DNA of 64,000 bases from assembly GCA_036785705.1 (NCBI GenBank), contig JAWUZG010000056.1, forward strand, positions 1,241,001 through 1,305,000. The letters run 5' to 3'. Made by a program: the position numbers and the translations under genes. This DNA is from Acanthornis magna. Taxonomy: Eukaryota > Chordata > Aves > Passeriformes > Acanthizidae. Of the stretch, positions 1 through 12,213 are shown one piece after another. How positions within the stretch are numbered: the first letter of the stretch is position 1; every line of letters starts with the position of its first letter. The notes under the pieces were generated by a model that did no database searches, was not told where the DNA came from, and saw only the letters and a program-made list of their open reading frames with translations.

Positions 1-3000
1 GACATGAATGATATCTTTACAGAGCTGCAAATGTCCAAGTGAAGCAAGAAAACCTCAATCCACCAGTAGAACTAGACTAAATATTGCTCTAAAAATCAGC
101 ACTTCCAGTCTGCAGTAATCCTGGACTAACCTTGTGTAGTACAAAAGCAGTGAAATAGTTCTTGGTCTGAGACTGAACCATTTATTTTGTTATTTGTAAT
201 ATCTGACAATATTTAACGTACATGCATAGGAACCATTGGGAATCAATCTGGGATTGTAATTTTCTTTAAATCTCTGAAAGATTGCAAGCAGAGTTTTAAA
301 TTCAGTTAGTTTCTCTTTTTTAAACGCTTTGTGGATATAAAATGTGTGTACTCACAACTTGCAAAGAGAAGCTGAGATTGTCACCAAAAATGCTACTCCA
401 TAATAAATCTTCACAGGGCAATTTAATTGAACTGCTAGTTCTTGATAAATTACTAGCATGCATCTCCATTACATGTCTATTTAGAACATATGAATATATG
501 AATGGAATGAACATATGAATTATCAATTCACTTTAATGTAACTAATATTTGTTCAGTAATTTACATACAGTCATTCTTCAACTTTCTGACTGACATTTTA
601 GTTTTGTGAATTAAAATCCTGTTTATTAAAAGATGCTTGTACACTTAGTTACCTAATTTTGAAAATACAGTTTCAAAGACAAGAGGATTCTTATTTTAAT
701 TTTCTGTGAAATTAGCCATTGACTTGGTAAAATTTTACATCTGATTTGACATGTAGCTGCTGAGACATTCTGTATCATTGCTGTACCGTTCAAAAGTTCT
801 GGATACTATTAGTTATTACTATTACCCTCCTTTGACAAAAACACATACATATGCATAGTAAAATAATGGTAGTTTTTTCATTGATAAAAGGAACACAGAG
901 AAAGATCCGGTAAAGTACAAATATGTGTATGTAAATAGAATTAGGAGGTGTTCACCCAAACATCTTTCCCTTGCTAGTTCTTGGGCCAAGGTTGCCCCTG
1001 TGTGTGCTACTCGTTACCTCCCTGCAGGGAAGGAAAGGAGCCTCACTTTCATGATTCTCATCCCTGTAGGACCATCAGAACATTATTTTGGGGCCCTTGG
1101 AGCTCACTGAAAAATGAAATGAGCTGCAGCATTCCCCTTTGCTACCCAGAGGAAAATCATACCCAAGTTTTTTGTGTTCATATTGTCTATTAGTTCCCTA
1201 GAAAAGGCATTGAGTCGTGGGAGGTTCTCCTTTGCAAGGTGCCAGGAAGCAGTGGCAGGACAGGAGGGCTGCTGCAGCTGTCCTGGTGGGCGTGCACGGA
1301 AGAGCTGAGTGTCCAGGAAGGATATTCCATATTCCTCAGGTCTGTAGCTAGACGCCCTACCTAAGTGACAGGGGAAGCCTTATCTCCCACGGGAATGATG
1401 AGTTCCCCTCACAACTTTATTACTGTTTCATACCACACGGAGCTTTTAATTTTTTTGATGGATTGTCCTATTTTATTGCTCAAGTGCTGTGTGGCATATT
1501 GCTGGCTTTTGTCATTGGAGTCTGTTTTGAAAGACTGACTTTTATACTGCTTCAGGCTTTCACAGCGAGAACTGCAGCAAATGGCCAAGCAATGCACTTT
1601 GTAGTGAATATTGGCCCGAGTAAACGTGAGAAAAACATGGATTCCATCTAGAGACTTCAGAAATCATGAATCATGCTTTCCTAAGTGATAAACTTCAGAA
1701 ATACCAGCACAGTGGATCAGGATGATTATTGCACTTGTGAGAGCAGAGTGCACTTCCCAAAGAGTCACACGGGAGCATGGATTGCTGGTAGGGCAGAGGA
1801 GAGAGCCTGACCCGCTGGCTGTTGGAGATTAAGCAAATTAGCAGGACCTGGAGAAGGCTATAAACTGGTGGGAGTGACAGAAGATAACTGATAGGCAGCC
1901 TTGAGAGGTGTTGCTCAGTGAAAAGTTCCCACAGGTCACCACATCACTCATGGTGCCGGACAGTCGGCTGTGGATGCAGCAGGCACAGCGTGCGTGGTGC
2001 GGGAGCCCTGGAAATTCAGACAGACACCAACCAGGCAAGGTTGTAGTCCCAAAGGTGAGGATTGAAGTTGCTCCAGCCTCTCCTTCTCAGCAGGCCTTTG
2101 CACTGTTGGCCAGTGCTTTCCGGTGTACTAAAGCTCAATTCTCACCACACTCTGTGATGGGCTCCACCTCCAAAATGCATCAGGGCCTGGAGTGTGGCTG
2201 CTGGCACAAAGGAGAACCTCACTGATTCATCTTGAAATACCATTTCAGAAACCTGTTTGCTGTGTCTCCTACCTGGGCCTTCAGAGGATTGTTCTAACAT
2301 TTAGTACATGTTGGACCATAAATAAGCTAAGCTAAACTGGATTTTATTCCAGCTAAGGCACAGACAAAACCAATAAAGTCATATGAATATCTGTAAATTT
2401 TGAGAATAAGCAACGTTTTTAAAGCAAGTACAGAACACATTAAAATGTAAGTTGCCTGCTCTGGATAAAAAAAAAAAAAGCAGTAGCTTAGACTAATTTG
2501 ATAGGTCTCAGTTCAGAAAAAGAAAACCACAAGCAAATATTAATGGAACATAGGCACATAGCTGAAGTTAAGCAGGTGCTTAAATGCTTGGCTGTACAGA
2601 AATGCAGTGATTTAATTAGGATCCTGTTACATTTGACAGGCATATCTGACTTTCTGGCTAGAGAGAGAGCAACAAGAAAAGCTAATTCTAGGTAAATGTG
2701 TCTGGATCTCAGTATGTGGCAGGAGGAGAGGCAAACTGCATTTCAGTAAGGGGTTTGTATCTTGTATGAAAGCATTTTGTGAGATGAGTATTCCATATTC
2801 CAGGCCTGCAGAACTCCCTGGGATTATTAAACCAAGTGTCTGTTAAAAAAAAAAAAATCAAGAAAGAGAAGTACAAGGTTTTCATTTGTTTTCTTTGTTG
2901 TTCATCGGCTCAGTCAAGTGCTGGGCTTCACTTCCTCCACCCATTGACAGTGCCCAAGGAATATGTGCTCTGCTGCAGGTTTATTCGATTGGGGTTTTTT

Positions 3001-4954
3001 CCAGTAAGGGGTGACTCATGGTTTTTTCTTCAGAGTACATAATATAGTGTATCAGGTTTAGTAGCTGCATTAGTACAATGAGCTGAAATCATTAAATTGA
3101 TTCCACATGTGATAAATATCAGATTAAAACAGTCAGCAGCCCCTGTATATACCTTCCTATCTTTAATGTTGATAACATCATAGTAGTAAAACTGTTGAAA
3201 AGGAAAAGATAATGAAATAATAATTCCATGGAAGCTCTTTGGGTATCTGCACTATGAGTTTGGCAAGACTTCCCTAACTATCCATGGCATTTTTAGGACA
3301 GGTAAAGGAAGTGAACTGTGAAATGAAAAATGAAAAGTCCCAAAAACTTCCTTGCCTCTGCCTGTTTGTCAAGGGTGTGGTAGACATTAAAAAGAAATCA
3401 ACTTCTCTTGTTCTGTCCTGGATCAAAAATGCCAATTGTAGTTATTTTAGTACAATTATGTTGACTTCAAATACTTTTCTGATTGTAGAATTTACCACAA
3501 AAAATAGAATAGTATAATAACCACTCTGGTTAATTTAAAATTTCAGCTGTACTCCCTAACTCGGAGGGCATTTCTTGTGTATGGGGTGGGATCTGAGAGT
3601 TTAGAATCATCCAAATGCTTCAGTGATATTTTCCTCAAAACAGGGTCTGAATGTATGCTAAATTGTCACTTTTTTGGCAGTCTTTTAAAAATTCCTCCTG
3701 TCTTTAAGGGCATTAAGACATTGCTACCAGTATTTTGAAAGGTTTTCAATGGCATTTTTGACTGGTGAATAGAAAAAAATGCAGACTATTACTTAGTTCA
3801 TCTTGTTTTTAAACTGAACTGCATTATCAACTTAGTGTGTGCTCTGAAGGTATTGTTAAAAGTGCTTTGAAAACTTGTAAATCCCTGTAATTTATGTTCC
3901 TGTAGTCTCAACCGCTTCTTTCTGTCCTGCTGGTTTTAATTTGAATGCAGTCTTGTCTGGGTGTGTACCTGTAAAATTGTGTTTTTCCAAGTACAATTTA
4001 CAGTCGTGACCCTCAGTTTTACAGTGTTCCAACCTTATAGGAGCTTCCTCCTATGCCAAAAAGCCAACTTTGGGTCAAACAGCTCTTTCATATTGTAATT
4101 GTCTAATCAAGGTTACTTGGAACAGATCCGATTTGGGCATTTTTTAGTTTATCGCAAAGATTTTATAAGAATATCAAGTGAATTGGAAAGGTTTCTTTGC
4201 AGGAGACCAGCGATAGCATTGCCTTATTTCTTCAGATGTATACAGTTGTAAACTTAGCCTTCTTCATGACAACAGTCCCATTTATCTAAACAATTCTCCT
4301 TTTAGAGCCAATGGCACTGATAGAAACTGAGATAAGAAATACAGATGGGAGGATCTCTCTGAGTCTCTCCTTACAGAAACTCCTCGCTGGGCAGCTCACA
4401 ATCCCCTTTTCTTTTGGTGCCTGAGAATGCGTGCAGACATCTCCCATGAAACACAGTCCTCTCGAATTGCCAGCAAGCACTCGAGGAAAGGATGGTTGGG
4501 CTTCGGGAGGGTTTTTAAAATCCTGGTGATTTCTGTCTGGGATTTTTTCCCCCATGCTTAGTGTGTTTAAATGGCAAGTGTTGGGGTTTTGTGTTTCGTA
4601 GCTCTAACTTAGAATAGTCCCTGTGCTATAATTCTTTGTCTCTTGAATTAAGGTATTAAATTACCTATTTTATTGTAATCTGTAGATTATTCCCTTGTTT
4701 ATTTCCTGTCTTTTTGGGTGATACAGAAAAAAGAACTTTCAGAGCGTTATATTCTTTATGTTCCTCCGTGATAAAAATAGTACTTGTACACTGAAACAGA
4801 AGTTATTTGAACTAAACGTTATAGGCTTTATTTTTAGTACTTACTCCTCATCCATGTTCATTTTTTTAGCATGACTTCAGCACCCTTGGTGGTTAAGAGG
4901 AAGAGAAGAACAGATAAATCACGTGGTTTAATTTTGTTATGTTTGTATTTTCAG
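1..4954 (+). other. SCAPER intron (3' portion)
   Basis: AT-rich intronic DNA with no supported exon. It holds short A-runs near 2468 and 2845. Open frames here are short and show no family resemblance. Confidence 0.7.
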
Positions 4955-5146
4955 ATCATTGTACAATCTGGCCGTCACCCCACGGTGCTGCAAAAACTAT
5001 GCCAGTTGCCTTTCCAGTATTTCAGTGATCCTCGTTTAATCAAAGTGCTCTTCCCTTCGCTAATAGCTGCTTGTTACAATAACCCTCAGAACAAGATCAT
5101 CCTGGAGCAGGAGATGAGTTGTGTTTTACTCGCCACCTTCATCCAG
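4955..5146 (+). CDS. SCAPER: SCAPER exon, third from last
   Basis: This 192-bp exon (64 codons, phase 0 at both ends) follows a TTTTCAG acceptor and ends ATCCAG before GTACTA. It encodes the conserved block from IIVQSGRHP to LLATFIQ. A longer open frame runs through both splice sites but only this part resembles SCAPER. Confidence 0.93.
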
Positions 5147-8100
5147 GTACTACTGCAGTGCTGTGGCAGGGGCAGGGTCACTGCCAGCCTTTGCTCTCAG
5201 TGTGGGATCGTTAGCTTCAATAAAACAAGCAAACAGCAGTGAAGTGCTCTCAGATTCTCTGCAGCTCTTCTCAAACCACAGATTACGCCTGTACTTGAGG
5301 CATCTTGTCACGCTAAAAGGTTACCCAGTAGTTCAGGTTCTCCCTATCCACTCAGAATCCTGTTTTTGTTAAAGTTACTGGATGTACTGGGAAGAATTGA
5401 TGTAGATCTTAAAATATTTTTTTAATAAATTCCTGCACATATAGCATATCCGAAATTGGTATATTAATGTGTTTACATACAAATGTACAGTTGTATACTG
5501 TGTCCCATAGATTTACAGAGAACTGAATAAGTGTATATATTTTATGCAGAAAATACGCAAAACATATGTTACCAGTCTAATTTGCAATCTTTATTTTTGA
5601 CAGTAAGCCACCGAGGTCATTACAAATACTGTTTTGAGTAAGGATTTGCAGTATTTTTCTTCCCTTTGTCTAAATTTATACACTGTTTTATCTATCAGAG
5701 TTTTTGCATGCCTCGTGGTTTTCATGCATTTTATTGACTATTTCCAGTGAATAAATGCAGTTTTTGTAAACACTGTACTATTAAAAATAATGTACTTTTA
5801 GGAGTCTGTAACCCTGTCTCAGTCACCTGAAAGTTACTGTTGTTGATAAAGAAATGTTAGTCAAACTCCTTTCTCTAATGCTTTACAGCTAGTCCAAGAA
5901 CAGGCTACATGCATTTGAGAGAAAAAGCACAAGAACTAAATATTTACTAGAAGTCTTTTTATAACATCAAACTTCTGCGTGCAACTACTTTTTATCCTTT
6001 TAATACTAAAATAATTACGTTGCTTTCTTTTTTTTTTTTAAGTTTGGAACTTAGTATTAAAAAATTTTGCCGTATAATAATGATCTTCTGGTTAAATACA
6101 CAGCTGTAATTCATCTTCTTTGACTTTCTTATAGTGAAACTACAGATTTTAGTGTAGAAGTTGCAGTGGGAAAAAAAATTAAGTATTTTGAGTAAGTGCA
6201 GCAAGTTTAGTTTGGTTTTTTTTCAGTGAAAATCATGAGAGTAGAGGAGAGTGTTCCCTATATGAATAACTGAGGTTATTTACCTTGATTTCTGTTCTGT
6301 AAGAGATAGAATAACATTAAAATCCCCAGTAGCTACGGTAAAGCATAAGTATATTTATAAGGGTCAACATTACTACTTCGATTTGCAGTTAGAGGTATAT
6401 CCCAGATGGCAAGCCCATGTACTATTCCTACAGGCTTTTCAAAAAAGGGGTTATATTAAAATATGGAAGAGTTGTGTGTGCTGTAAAGTGTCCTCTTACT
6501 GCTGACTTCAGTGGTCCTTCAGTAATTTGCCCGTTTTAAAATGTAATCCTGGATGTTGCACATGCACACGCAGAGAGCAGTTCTGGAAGGATCCAAGGAA
6601 TGCTGAGATGCCGCACACACAGAAGGGATTTGCCTCTCTACTTTTATTTCAACTCGCTGCTGTTTGTCAAGCAAATCTCTCATTTGCTTCAGTTGAAGGT
6701 TTGGGAAAGACTGTAAAATGTCTCCTCGTGACTAGAAAATGAGATTCTTCCTTTGCCAGGGAATGCAAAAAGAAGTCCCGTTTACGTAAAAGTTTGGTGG
6801 TGTGTACGAATATAACACTTAAATACAGTGTGTTCAATGTGTGCAGCAAAAATCAAAGGAAGAGCATTGCTGGATTTTACAGCGACCTCCCTCCCGATAG
6901 ATTTATTTCCATCATCTGAAGTTTGCATCAGCCTGTTTATTTTTGTTACTTGTGTTTTGAGGTAGGCAGAAATAAGTAGAAACATTTTGGAGTATCCGTG
7001 CTCTGCTAGGTTGTATCTTGTCTCGGATACTCCAACAAAAGCCAGGCTCTGTGCCGGGGCAGCTGACGGTTCCGGGGAGCTCGGTATCCTTGCTGGCTCC
7101 GGGGGTGCCTCATCCCAGCGCCCGACAGCTGCTGGGATTGGGATCAGGATCGGGATCGGGATCGGGGTGACGCAGTGCTCCAGGTGCTCGTGCTGGCCCC
7201 ACGGCTGGGGCACGGCTGGGGGCACCACTGGGGCAGCAACTCCACCTTCTCCCGGGAGAGCAGCACCTCAGGCTCCCGGGTCACAGCCATTGAAATCGGG
7301 ATCATTCATGAATTTTGCAAGAGTGTATTTGGAGTCAGGAGCAAAAATCTAAACACCATTTGTTCTGCAGAAACATGGCTGTGGTAAATAAAAATCACAA
7401 TAATAACTATTTCCTAAGAAGGCATTAAAGCATTGGATTCACTATTGTGTACTGGTTTTTTTTAAAACAGGTATAAATAAATGTATAAAAAAAATCCACT
7501 ATCAATTACAGAATTTAAGTGCTGGCAGTATTCTCTTACATAGCAAATAAGCCAGAGTTTGTTAATTTGCAGATTACATAAAGTATTAGTATTTTTGAGT
7601 GACTGTGGAGACTTTAAAATGTTGTTTTAATTCCTCGGATATAAGATCTGAAAACCTGATGTCTTTTTTTTTCCCCCCATAGGATTTTGCACAGAGCTCA
7701 GGCCAAATGGATAATCAGTTATCTCAGCAGAGGGGTATGTTCAATGCAGTGTAACAGAGTTGGGTAGCAAAATGTGTACATATTATATTTTACTGTGATT
7801 AAGTTCTTTGAATTTGCATTGATGAAAAGAAATACAGTAAATTGCAGCACAATTTTACAGTTTGGGGCTAGGCTCCCTGGCTTACATCCTGGCTTATACA
7901 TACATGTCTTCCAGTCTGCTGCTCGTCGTATCAGGAATTCAGACTGTTAATCTTTATTAAATGCTATGTGGTATCGTGTCTTAAAATGTGATACTGTACC
8001 TGCACATATTTAATTAGCTGACACAAAGGCTGCCTTCAAAAGTTTTAGGTTGCAGAAGCCACGCAGCCATGCCAAGACACCCAGGGAGCCAAAAATCTCT

Positions 8101-9454
8101 AAAATACTGTCCTGTAATTGTCCTTTAAAGTTTGTCCGTTTGCAGAAGTCATGATTTTTTTTCCTCTCTCAGTTGTTATAAATATTATTTAAAATGCAGT
8201 TAACCTTTTTAGGCTAAACATTTGAAAGATTCTCAGCTGAGGTGGCTGTTACTTGCTAAACACATCCAAAATTCAAGTGTTGATGGGTATCTGGTCTGGA
8301 GTAGCTGTATTTTGCATAAAATGTGGCACTTGGACCGTCATTGCTCCCTCATAACAAACAGAAATCCACCACCATTTTGCTCAATGTTTGCCAGGAGATG
8401 AGTGGTTCTAGGTCTAAAACATAAACTTTTTATTTAAAAATAAATTATAAAATACAAAATTAAGGTAACTTTATGGAGATTTTTACTGTCAACATTAGAC
8501 ATCTCAGTCTGGTGCAGTGGTTGCAGCACAAACTTTCCAGGATTGTATTTGTATGAGAATCTGCTCAAGAAACGTCTAAAATCCAAGTGAAACACTGCTT
8601 TTTATTTTCACTATTCAGACTGGATGAACTTTTAAACAAAGATGTGGTGACATCTGAGTGTGATTTCTAAACATTCCCCAGTTGCAGAAAAGTTGACTTA
8701 GTAATAGTGTAAGCAGGATTATTTTTATCGGTTATATCACTTGAATGTGAAGGATGGTGTCCCCAAAATCAAATAAATGGGAATAAATAACATTGATGGG
8801 AATAAAACCTGAAAGCACAAACTTAATATTTGGGTGCTGCACGGAGGGTCAGACCCACAGACTTGCTCACAGCGAAGTCCTGTCCACGTCAGTGCATATT
8901 TTGAGGAGTGAAAGCTGCATTTGTACTCGTGCTGTGAGTTCTGGGGAGTCGGGGACACAACTATTCTGCAGCGCTTTGTGGAAAAATAAAAAAGCTGCTG
9001 AGCAGAAAACGCCGCTGAGGCTGCCCAGAGTTTAACGAGGCCGATCTGGTCCCCGGTGGGTCCAAGAACATAAAGTGTGTAAAGATGTATAATGTTCCTC
9101 TGCGTAGGGCAGAGAGCCTGATCAGCTTACAAATGGAAGCCTTTGCTCATCAGAGCCCCTGCCCCTGTTCTTAAAGCCAAGCGGAGATGTCCCAAGCTCC
9201 ACAGAAGTGTCACCCCATGGTCTGAGAAGGTTTTGATAGGGGGAGGGGAGTAAATGACTTAAAGTATCTCAAATTGGCTTCACATTCATTATTCTTGTTT
9301 TATTGCCATCTTATCTTAAGAGGGAATAACTTGGTAATTTTATGTTCTGTCTTCAACAGAAAAATTTTTCAGTTCTCAAGATTATCTTGAGCTGTCCAAC
9401 AGATTCCCCCGGCAGTCCTGGGAAGAAGCTCGACAGTTCTTCTTGAAAAAATAA
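4955..9454 (+). CDS. SCAPER: SCAPER, C-terminal part (last three coding exons)
   Basis: The 3' end of the S-phase cyclin A-associated protein in the ER, a large (about 1,400 aa in mammals) ER-associated protein that binds cyclin A/CDK2 and is linked to cilia, retina and brain development. Three exons join in frame: 4955–5146, 7683–7734 and 9360–9454, giving about 112 residues and ending at a TAA. The first exon encodes a helical segment with LQKLCQLPFQYFSDPRL and EQEMSCVLLATFIQ. The last encodes RFPRQSWEEARQFFLKK-stop, which matches the SCAPER C-terminus as I remember it. All junctions have AG acceptors and GT donors and the phases agree (0, then a G|AA split). The 5' part of the gene lies left of the window; I saw no further exon in 1–4954. 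Family knowledge gives the function; the exon structure is seen here. Confidence 0.93.
5147..7682 (+). other. SCAPER intron with a small GC-rich block
   Basis: Mostly AT-rich intron. Around 7030–7290 the base composition shifts to GC-rich, including a short tandem array of a GGGATC-type hexamer at about 7133–7167. No coding similarity was recognised. Confidence 0.7.
7133..7167. repeat. GGGATC hexamer microsatellite
   Basis: Four to five near-perfect copies of GGGATC in a row (variants GGGATT, AGGATC) inside a SCAPER intron. Confidence 0.8.
7683..7734 (+). CDS. SCAPER: SCAPER exon, second from last
   Basis: A 52-bp exon after a pyrimidine-rich acceptor ending CCCCATAG. It encodes DFAQSSGQMDNQLSQQR plus one base and stops before GTATGT. 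Its one leftover base completes a GAA codon with the next exon. It is too short to find by length and is supported by the frame match on both sides. Confidence 0.85.
7735..9359 (+). other. last SCAPER intron
   Basis: A 1.6-kb AT-rich intron between the two final coding exons; nothing beyond intron sequence was recognised. Confidence 0.75.
9360..9454 (+). CDS. SCAPER: SCAPER terminal coding exon
   Basis: After the acceptor CTTCAACAG the frame reads EKFFSSQDYLELSNRFPRQ, then SWEEARQFFLKK and a TAA stop at 9452–9454. This highly charged/aromatic tail is the SCAPER C-terminal signature. Confidence 0.93.
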
Positions 9455-9790
9455 GAGTTGTATTTAGTTTTTAAATCCCTAACATCGTCACACTGACCAG
9501 TTCCTGCTGACTACCTTCTTTAAAAGGCTGTTTCGAAACGTTTTTGATACTCTAAATACTTACGCTGTAGATATATAATTTGCACTATTTATATCATAAG
9601 TACTGTAGATACTTCCAAGTTCTGTTTTGTAATTTTGATAATTTGAGTTTATTTCGTTCATGTATCCAATGTCATGATTTTGGTGTTTTCTGTCCTGTGG
9701 TGGGACTTGCACTGCAGAACTGCTGAAATAAGGTTGCAAATAGAGAAAATATGTTCTATATATCTTGTAATAAAATAACTTATTCTGTCT
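9455..9790 (+). terminator. SCAPER: SCAPER 3'UTR with poly(A) signal
   Basis: About 330 bases of AT-rich sequence follow the stop codon. A canonical AATAAA lies at 9769–9774 and is followed by a T/GT-rich stretch (TTATTCTGTCTTGTGTG) typical of a downstream cleavage element. Cleavage near 9790 is inferred. Confidence 0.75.
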
Positions 9791-10091
9791 TGTGTGACTT
9801 CTGTGTTACAATTTTCAATGCGTTTGAATTACCATAAGCAACACGGCTCAGAAAGAGGAGAAAAAAAGACTCTTAAGGCGTCTTTCTCGTTAATCAACAA
9901 TCAGAGTCAAATCAAAATAATTCGTCGGATCTGGTCCTGGGGAAAGTTTGCTTATAATTTTTTGGGTGATTGAGGATACGTCACCTAATACGGATTTTTT
10001 AGACCTCATGCATTTTTAAAGTCTCGCTTAGGCTTGAGTGAGGCTTGTTTGAGCCTCTGCTGTTGGGGAAGCGGTGGCGGCTCCGCGGCGC

Positions 10092-10130
10092 GAGCCTGAG
10101 CCTGAGCCTGAGCCTGGGCCTGGGCCTGGG
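10092..10130. repeat. GAGCCT/GGGCCT hexamer array
   Basis: About six tandem copies of a hexamer, first GAGCCT then GGGCCT, at the left edge of the orphan CpG-rich block. Confidence 0.8.
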
Positions 10131-10257
10131 CGCGGCGCCGTGTCCGGCGGGAGCGCCTCCCGCGCGCGGGCGCTGAGGGGACGCGCGACGCCCCGGGCCC
10201 TGCGCTGCGGCGGGGCCTCGCCGAGCCCGGCCCGCGGGCACCGGCACCGCCACCCGG

Positions 10258-10345
10258 GCAGGGACCGGGACGGCGACCGGTGCCGCGGCAGGGACCGGCA
10301 CCGGGACCGCGACAGGCACCGGGACCGCGACAGGCACCGGGACAG
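10258..10345. repeat. 18-bp GC-rich tandem repeat
   Basis: Degenerate copies of CACCGGGACCGCGACAGG; two and a half copies at 10297–10343 are nearly identical, with more diverged GGGACCGG units before them. Confidence 0.75.
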
Positions 10346-11161
10346 TCCCCTTTTGGCGACCCCCGCGCCGCCCGTAGCTGCCCGGCCCGGCCCGGCGCGG
10401 GCCTGAGGCGGCGGCGGTCCTGAGGCGAGGCCGTGCGCCTCGCTCCAGTCCAGCCCCGGGAGAACGCGCGGAGCCCTAGCCCGAGCCGAACGGAGCCAGG
10501 TAACCGCTGGGGACCCGCGACGGGGCTGGGAGGGCGGCAGGATCCCCATCCCCACCTGTCCCCAGCCGGGAGATTGCCCTTCCCGGCGGTGCAGAGCAGC
10601 CCCGGGCTGAGGCGGCCCCGCAGCCCGAGCCGCTCCGTGCGCCCCGACGGCAGCTCGCCCTGGGAGCCCGCTCCTTGCACAACAGCTCCGCAGCCTCTCG
10701 GGGTGATGGAGCCGCCCCGGCACCGCGCTGCTCATCTCCTGCAGCCGGGAGGGCTCCGGCAGCGCCCGGCTCTTCCCCCGCTCCCCGGGTGCCCGGGGAT
10801 GGGGACGGGGGCGCGCCTCGCTGTGGCTTGAGCTTGCCCGGGCCTGCGATCCCGCGGAGAGCTAGCTGGTCGTGAGCAGTCCCGCACGGGTAAAGGGGAG
10901 GGCGCGGGAGCTGGAGCGGCCCCGCCGCGCTCCCAGGTGATGCCAGAGGCAGATAAGGAGTCGCCGCCTGGGTCTGGACGGGAGGATAGATACGCGGGAG
11001 GGTACGGCTCGCCTCGCCGCCCCGGGGGAGAGCCCCCCACCGCCCAGCCCCGCCACCCCCAGGAGGAGGCGAGGCGGTCCCGCACTGCGGCAGGTGCGGG
11101 CACGACCCGGGCGAGCCTGGGGGCTACCCCGAAAGGGAAACCTGCGCTCCGCCTCCCCGGC

Positions 11162-11169
11162 TATAAATA
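11162..11169 (+). promoter_or_regulatory. TATA-like box in the orphan CpG-rich block
   Basis: TATAAATA flanked by GC-rich sequence on both sides, as in a focused promoter. A start about 30 bp downstream (near 11195) on the plus strand would transcribe antisense towards the ISL2 3' end. Function is inferred from the motif alone. Confidence 0.3.
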
Positions 11170-11391
11170 AGCGGCCCTGGTTCTGAAAGCCGATTAGCGC
11201 GGTGCGGCGAGGCCGTGCGCGAAAAGCCGGGGCGGTGCCCGTCCCGACCCGCTCTATTCCACTCCCGATCCAGACGGCCGCGCAGCTCCGCGCCCGGGGG
11301 GCCCCTTCGCCGCCCTCCCGCCACATTTTTAGTTTGTTTTTGGTTTTTTTTCGTTTAAATCCATTTTAGTTTTCATTTTTTCCTTTTTTTT

Positions 11392-12096
11392 TTTATTAAG
11401 TCCAAAATATTTAATCCCACTATTCAACCGCTGACTCTGACAATAAATAACAATAACTTACTTTTGATCGTTAAAGGCGCAAACAATCCGTCCTTCGTCC
11501 ATTGATAACTTAACATTATTAGTACTGGTTTTCCCGTTAAAAAGTCTCGTTTCCGTGTCCCGTTTTTCCAGCGATCGTGCTGGGCCGGACGCCGCGGCCC
11601 GCGAGAGGCATCGGTGTGAGATGAGGCTGGACGGCGCGGCTCCGCGGAGGAAGGTTCAGGCCGGCTCCGCGGCCGCACGCCGGAGGAATCTCTCCCCCTT
11701 TTGTAGATTTTTTTTTTTTTTTAAATTTTTCCCTTTCAAAAAGGGAAGAAAAAACGTCCCCAGCGCAAGCGGCGGGCGAGGCAGCCTGTCACCGTGCCGG
11801 GCTCCGGCGGGGAAATCCGCGTTTCTTTGGGGAAAAGAAACATCGAAATCCGCAGGGGAAAAAAACCAAAACAACGAAATAACCAGGGCGGGGGCTCTCT
11901 CTCCGGTCTGGTGAAGGCAGCGAGGATCCCGGTGCTTTTTTGGCCGTCAGTAACATATTTTTTGTTTGTTTTTAAATAAGAATAATTAAAAAACAAAGGC
12001 GTTTGTCCGGCGCTCTGGGAGCGGCCCGAGGCCGGGTGTCTCATGCAGGGAGCGCAGGCATGCGGAGGTCCCGCGGCGGCGGGCGGCCAGGCCGCC
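11392..12096 (-). terminator. ISL2: ISL2 3'UTR with candidate poly(A) signal
   Basis: About 700 bp downstream of the ISL2 stop on the minus strand. The sequence turns from GC-rich to AT-rich, with T- and A-runs. The only good AATAAA on the minus strand is at 11397–11392. The 3' end near 11375 is inferred. Confidence 0.55.
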
Positions 12097-12213
12097 TCAC
12101 GTCTCGGCCGGGCTGGGCACCATGCTGTTGGGGGTGTCGGGGAGCTGGGAGGACAGCGAGGTCACGTCGCTGCCGGAGGAGGTGCCCAAGGAGCCGGACT
12201 CGGAGAAGGAGAC
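12097..12213 (-). CDS. ISL2: ISL2 exon 6 (terminal coding exon)
   Basis: Starts [10 protein letters not shown] after the acceptor TCCCCCAG and ends PSPAET with TGA at 12099–12097. The tail is conserved in Islet proteins. Confidence 0.95.
   Translation of the reverse strand, partial: VSFSESGSLGTSSGSDVTSLSSQLPDTPNSMVPSPAET

Larger units (their letters stand above)
10050..11330. promoter_or_regulatory. orphan CpG-rich block between SCAPER and ISL2
   Basis: A sharply bounded GC- and CpG-rich region starting about 260 bp after the SCAPER poly(A) site and ending before the AT-rich ISL2 3' end. It contains two short tandem arrays (10092–10130 and 10258–10345), a candidate splice donor CCAGGTAACC at about 10497–10506, and a TATAAATA box at 11162–11169. 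Long open frames on both strands here are typical of stop-poor GC-rich DNA and none resembles a known protein. It could be a promoter for a non-coding transcript, an ISL2-linked regulatory island, or simply GC-biased sequence. Confidence 0.5.

Noticed and set aside
7133..7167. Possible interstitial telomere repeat
   Set aside because: The hexamer is GGGATC, not TTAGGG, and only a few copies exist.
10006..10735. Overlapping open frames of 110–235 codons on both strands in GC-rich DNA
   Set aside because: Several frames are open at once, the products are Arg/Pro/Gly/Ala-rich, and part is encoded by tandem repeats. This is what stop-poor CpG-rich sequence gives by chance.
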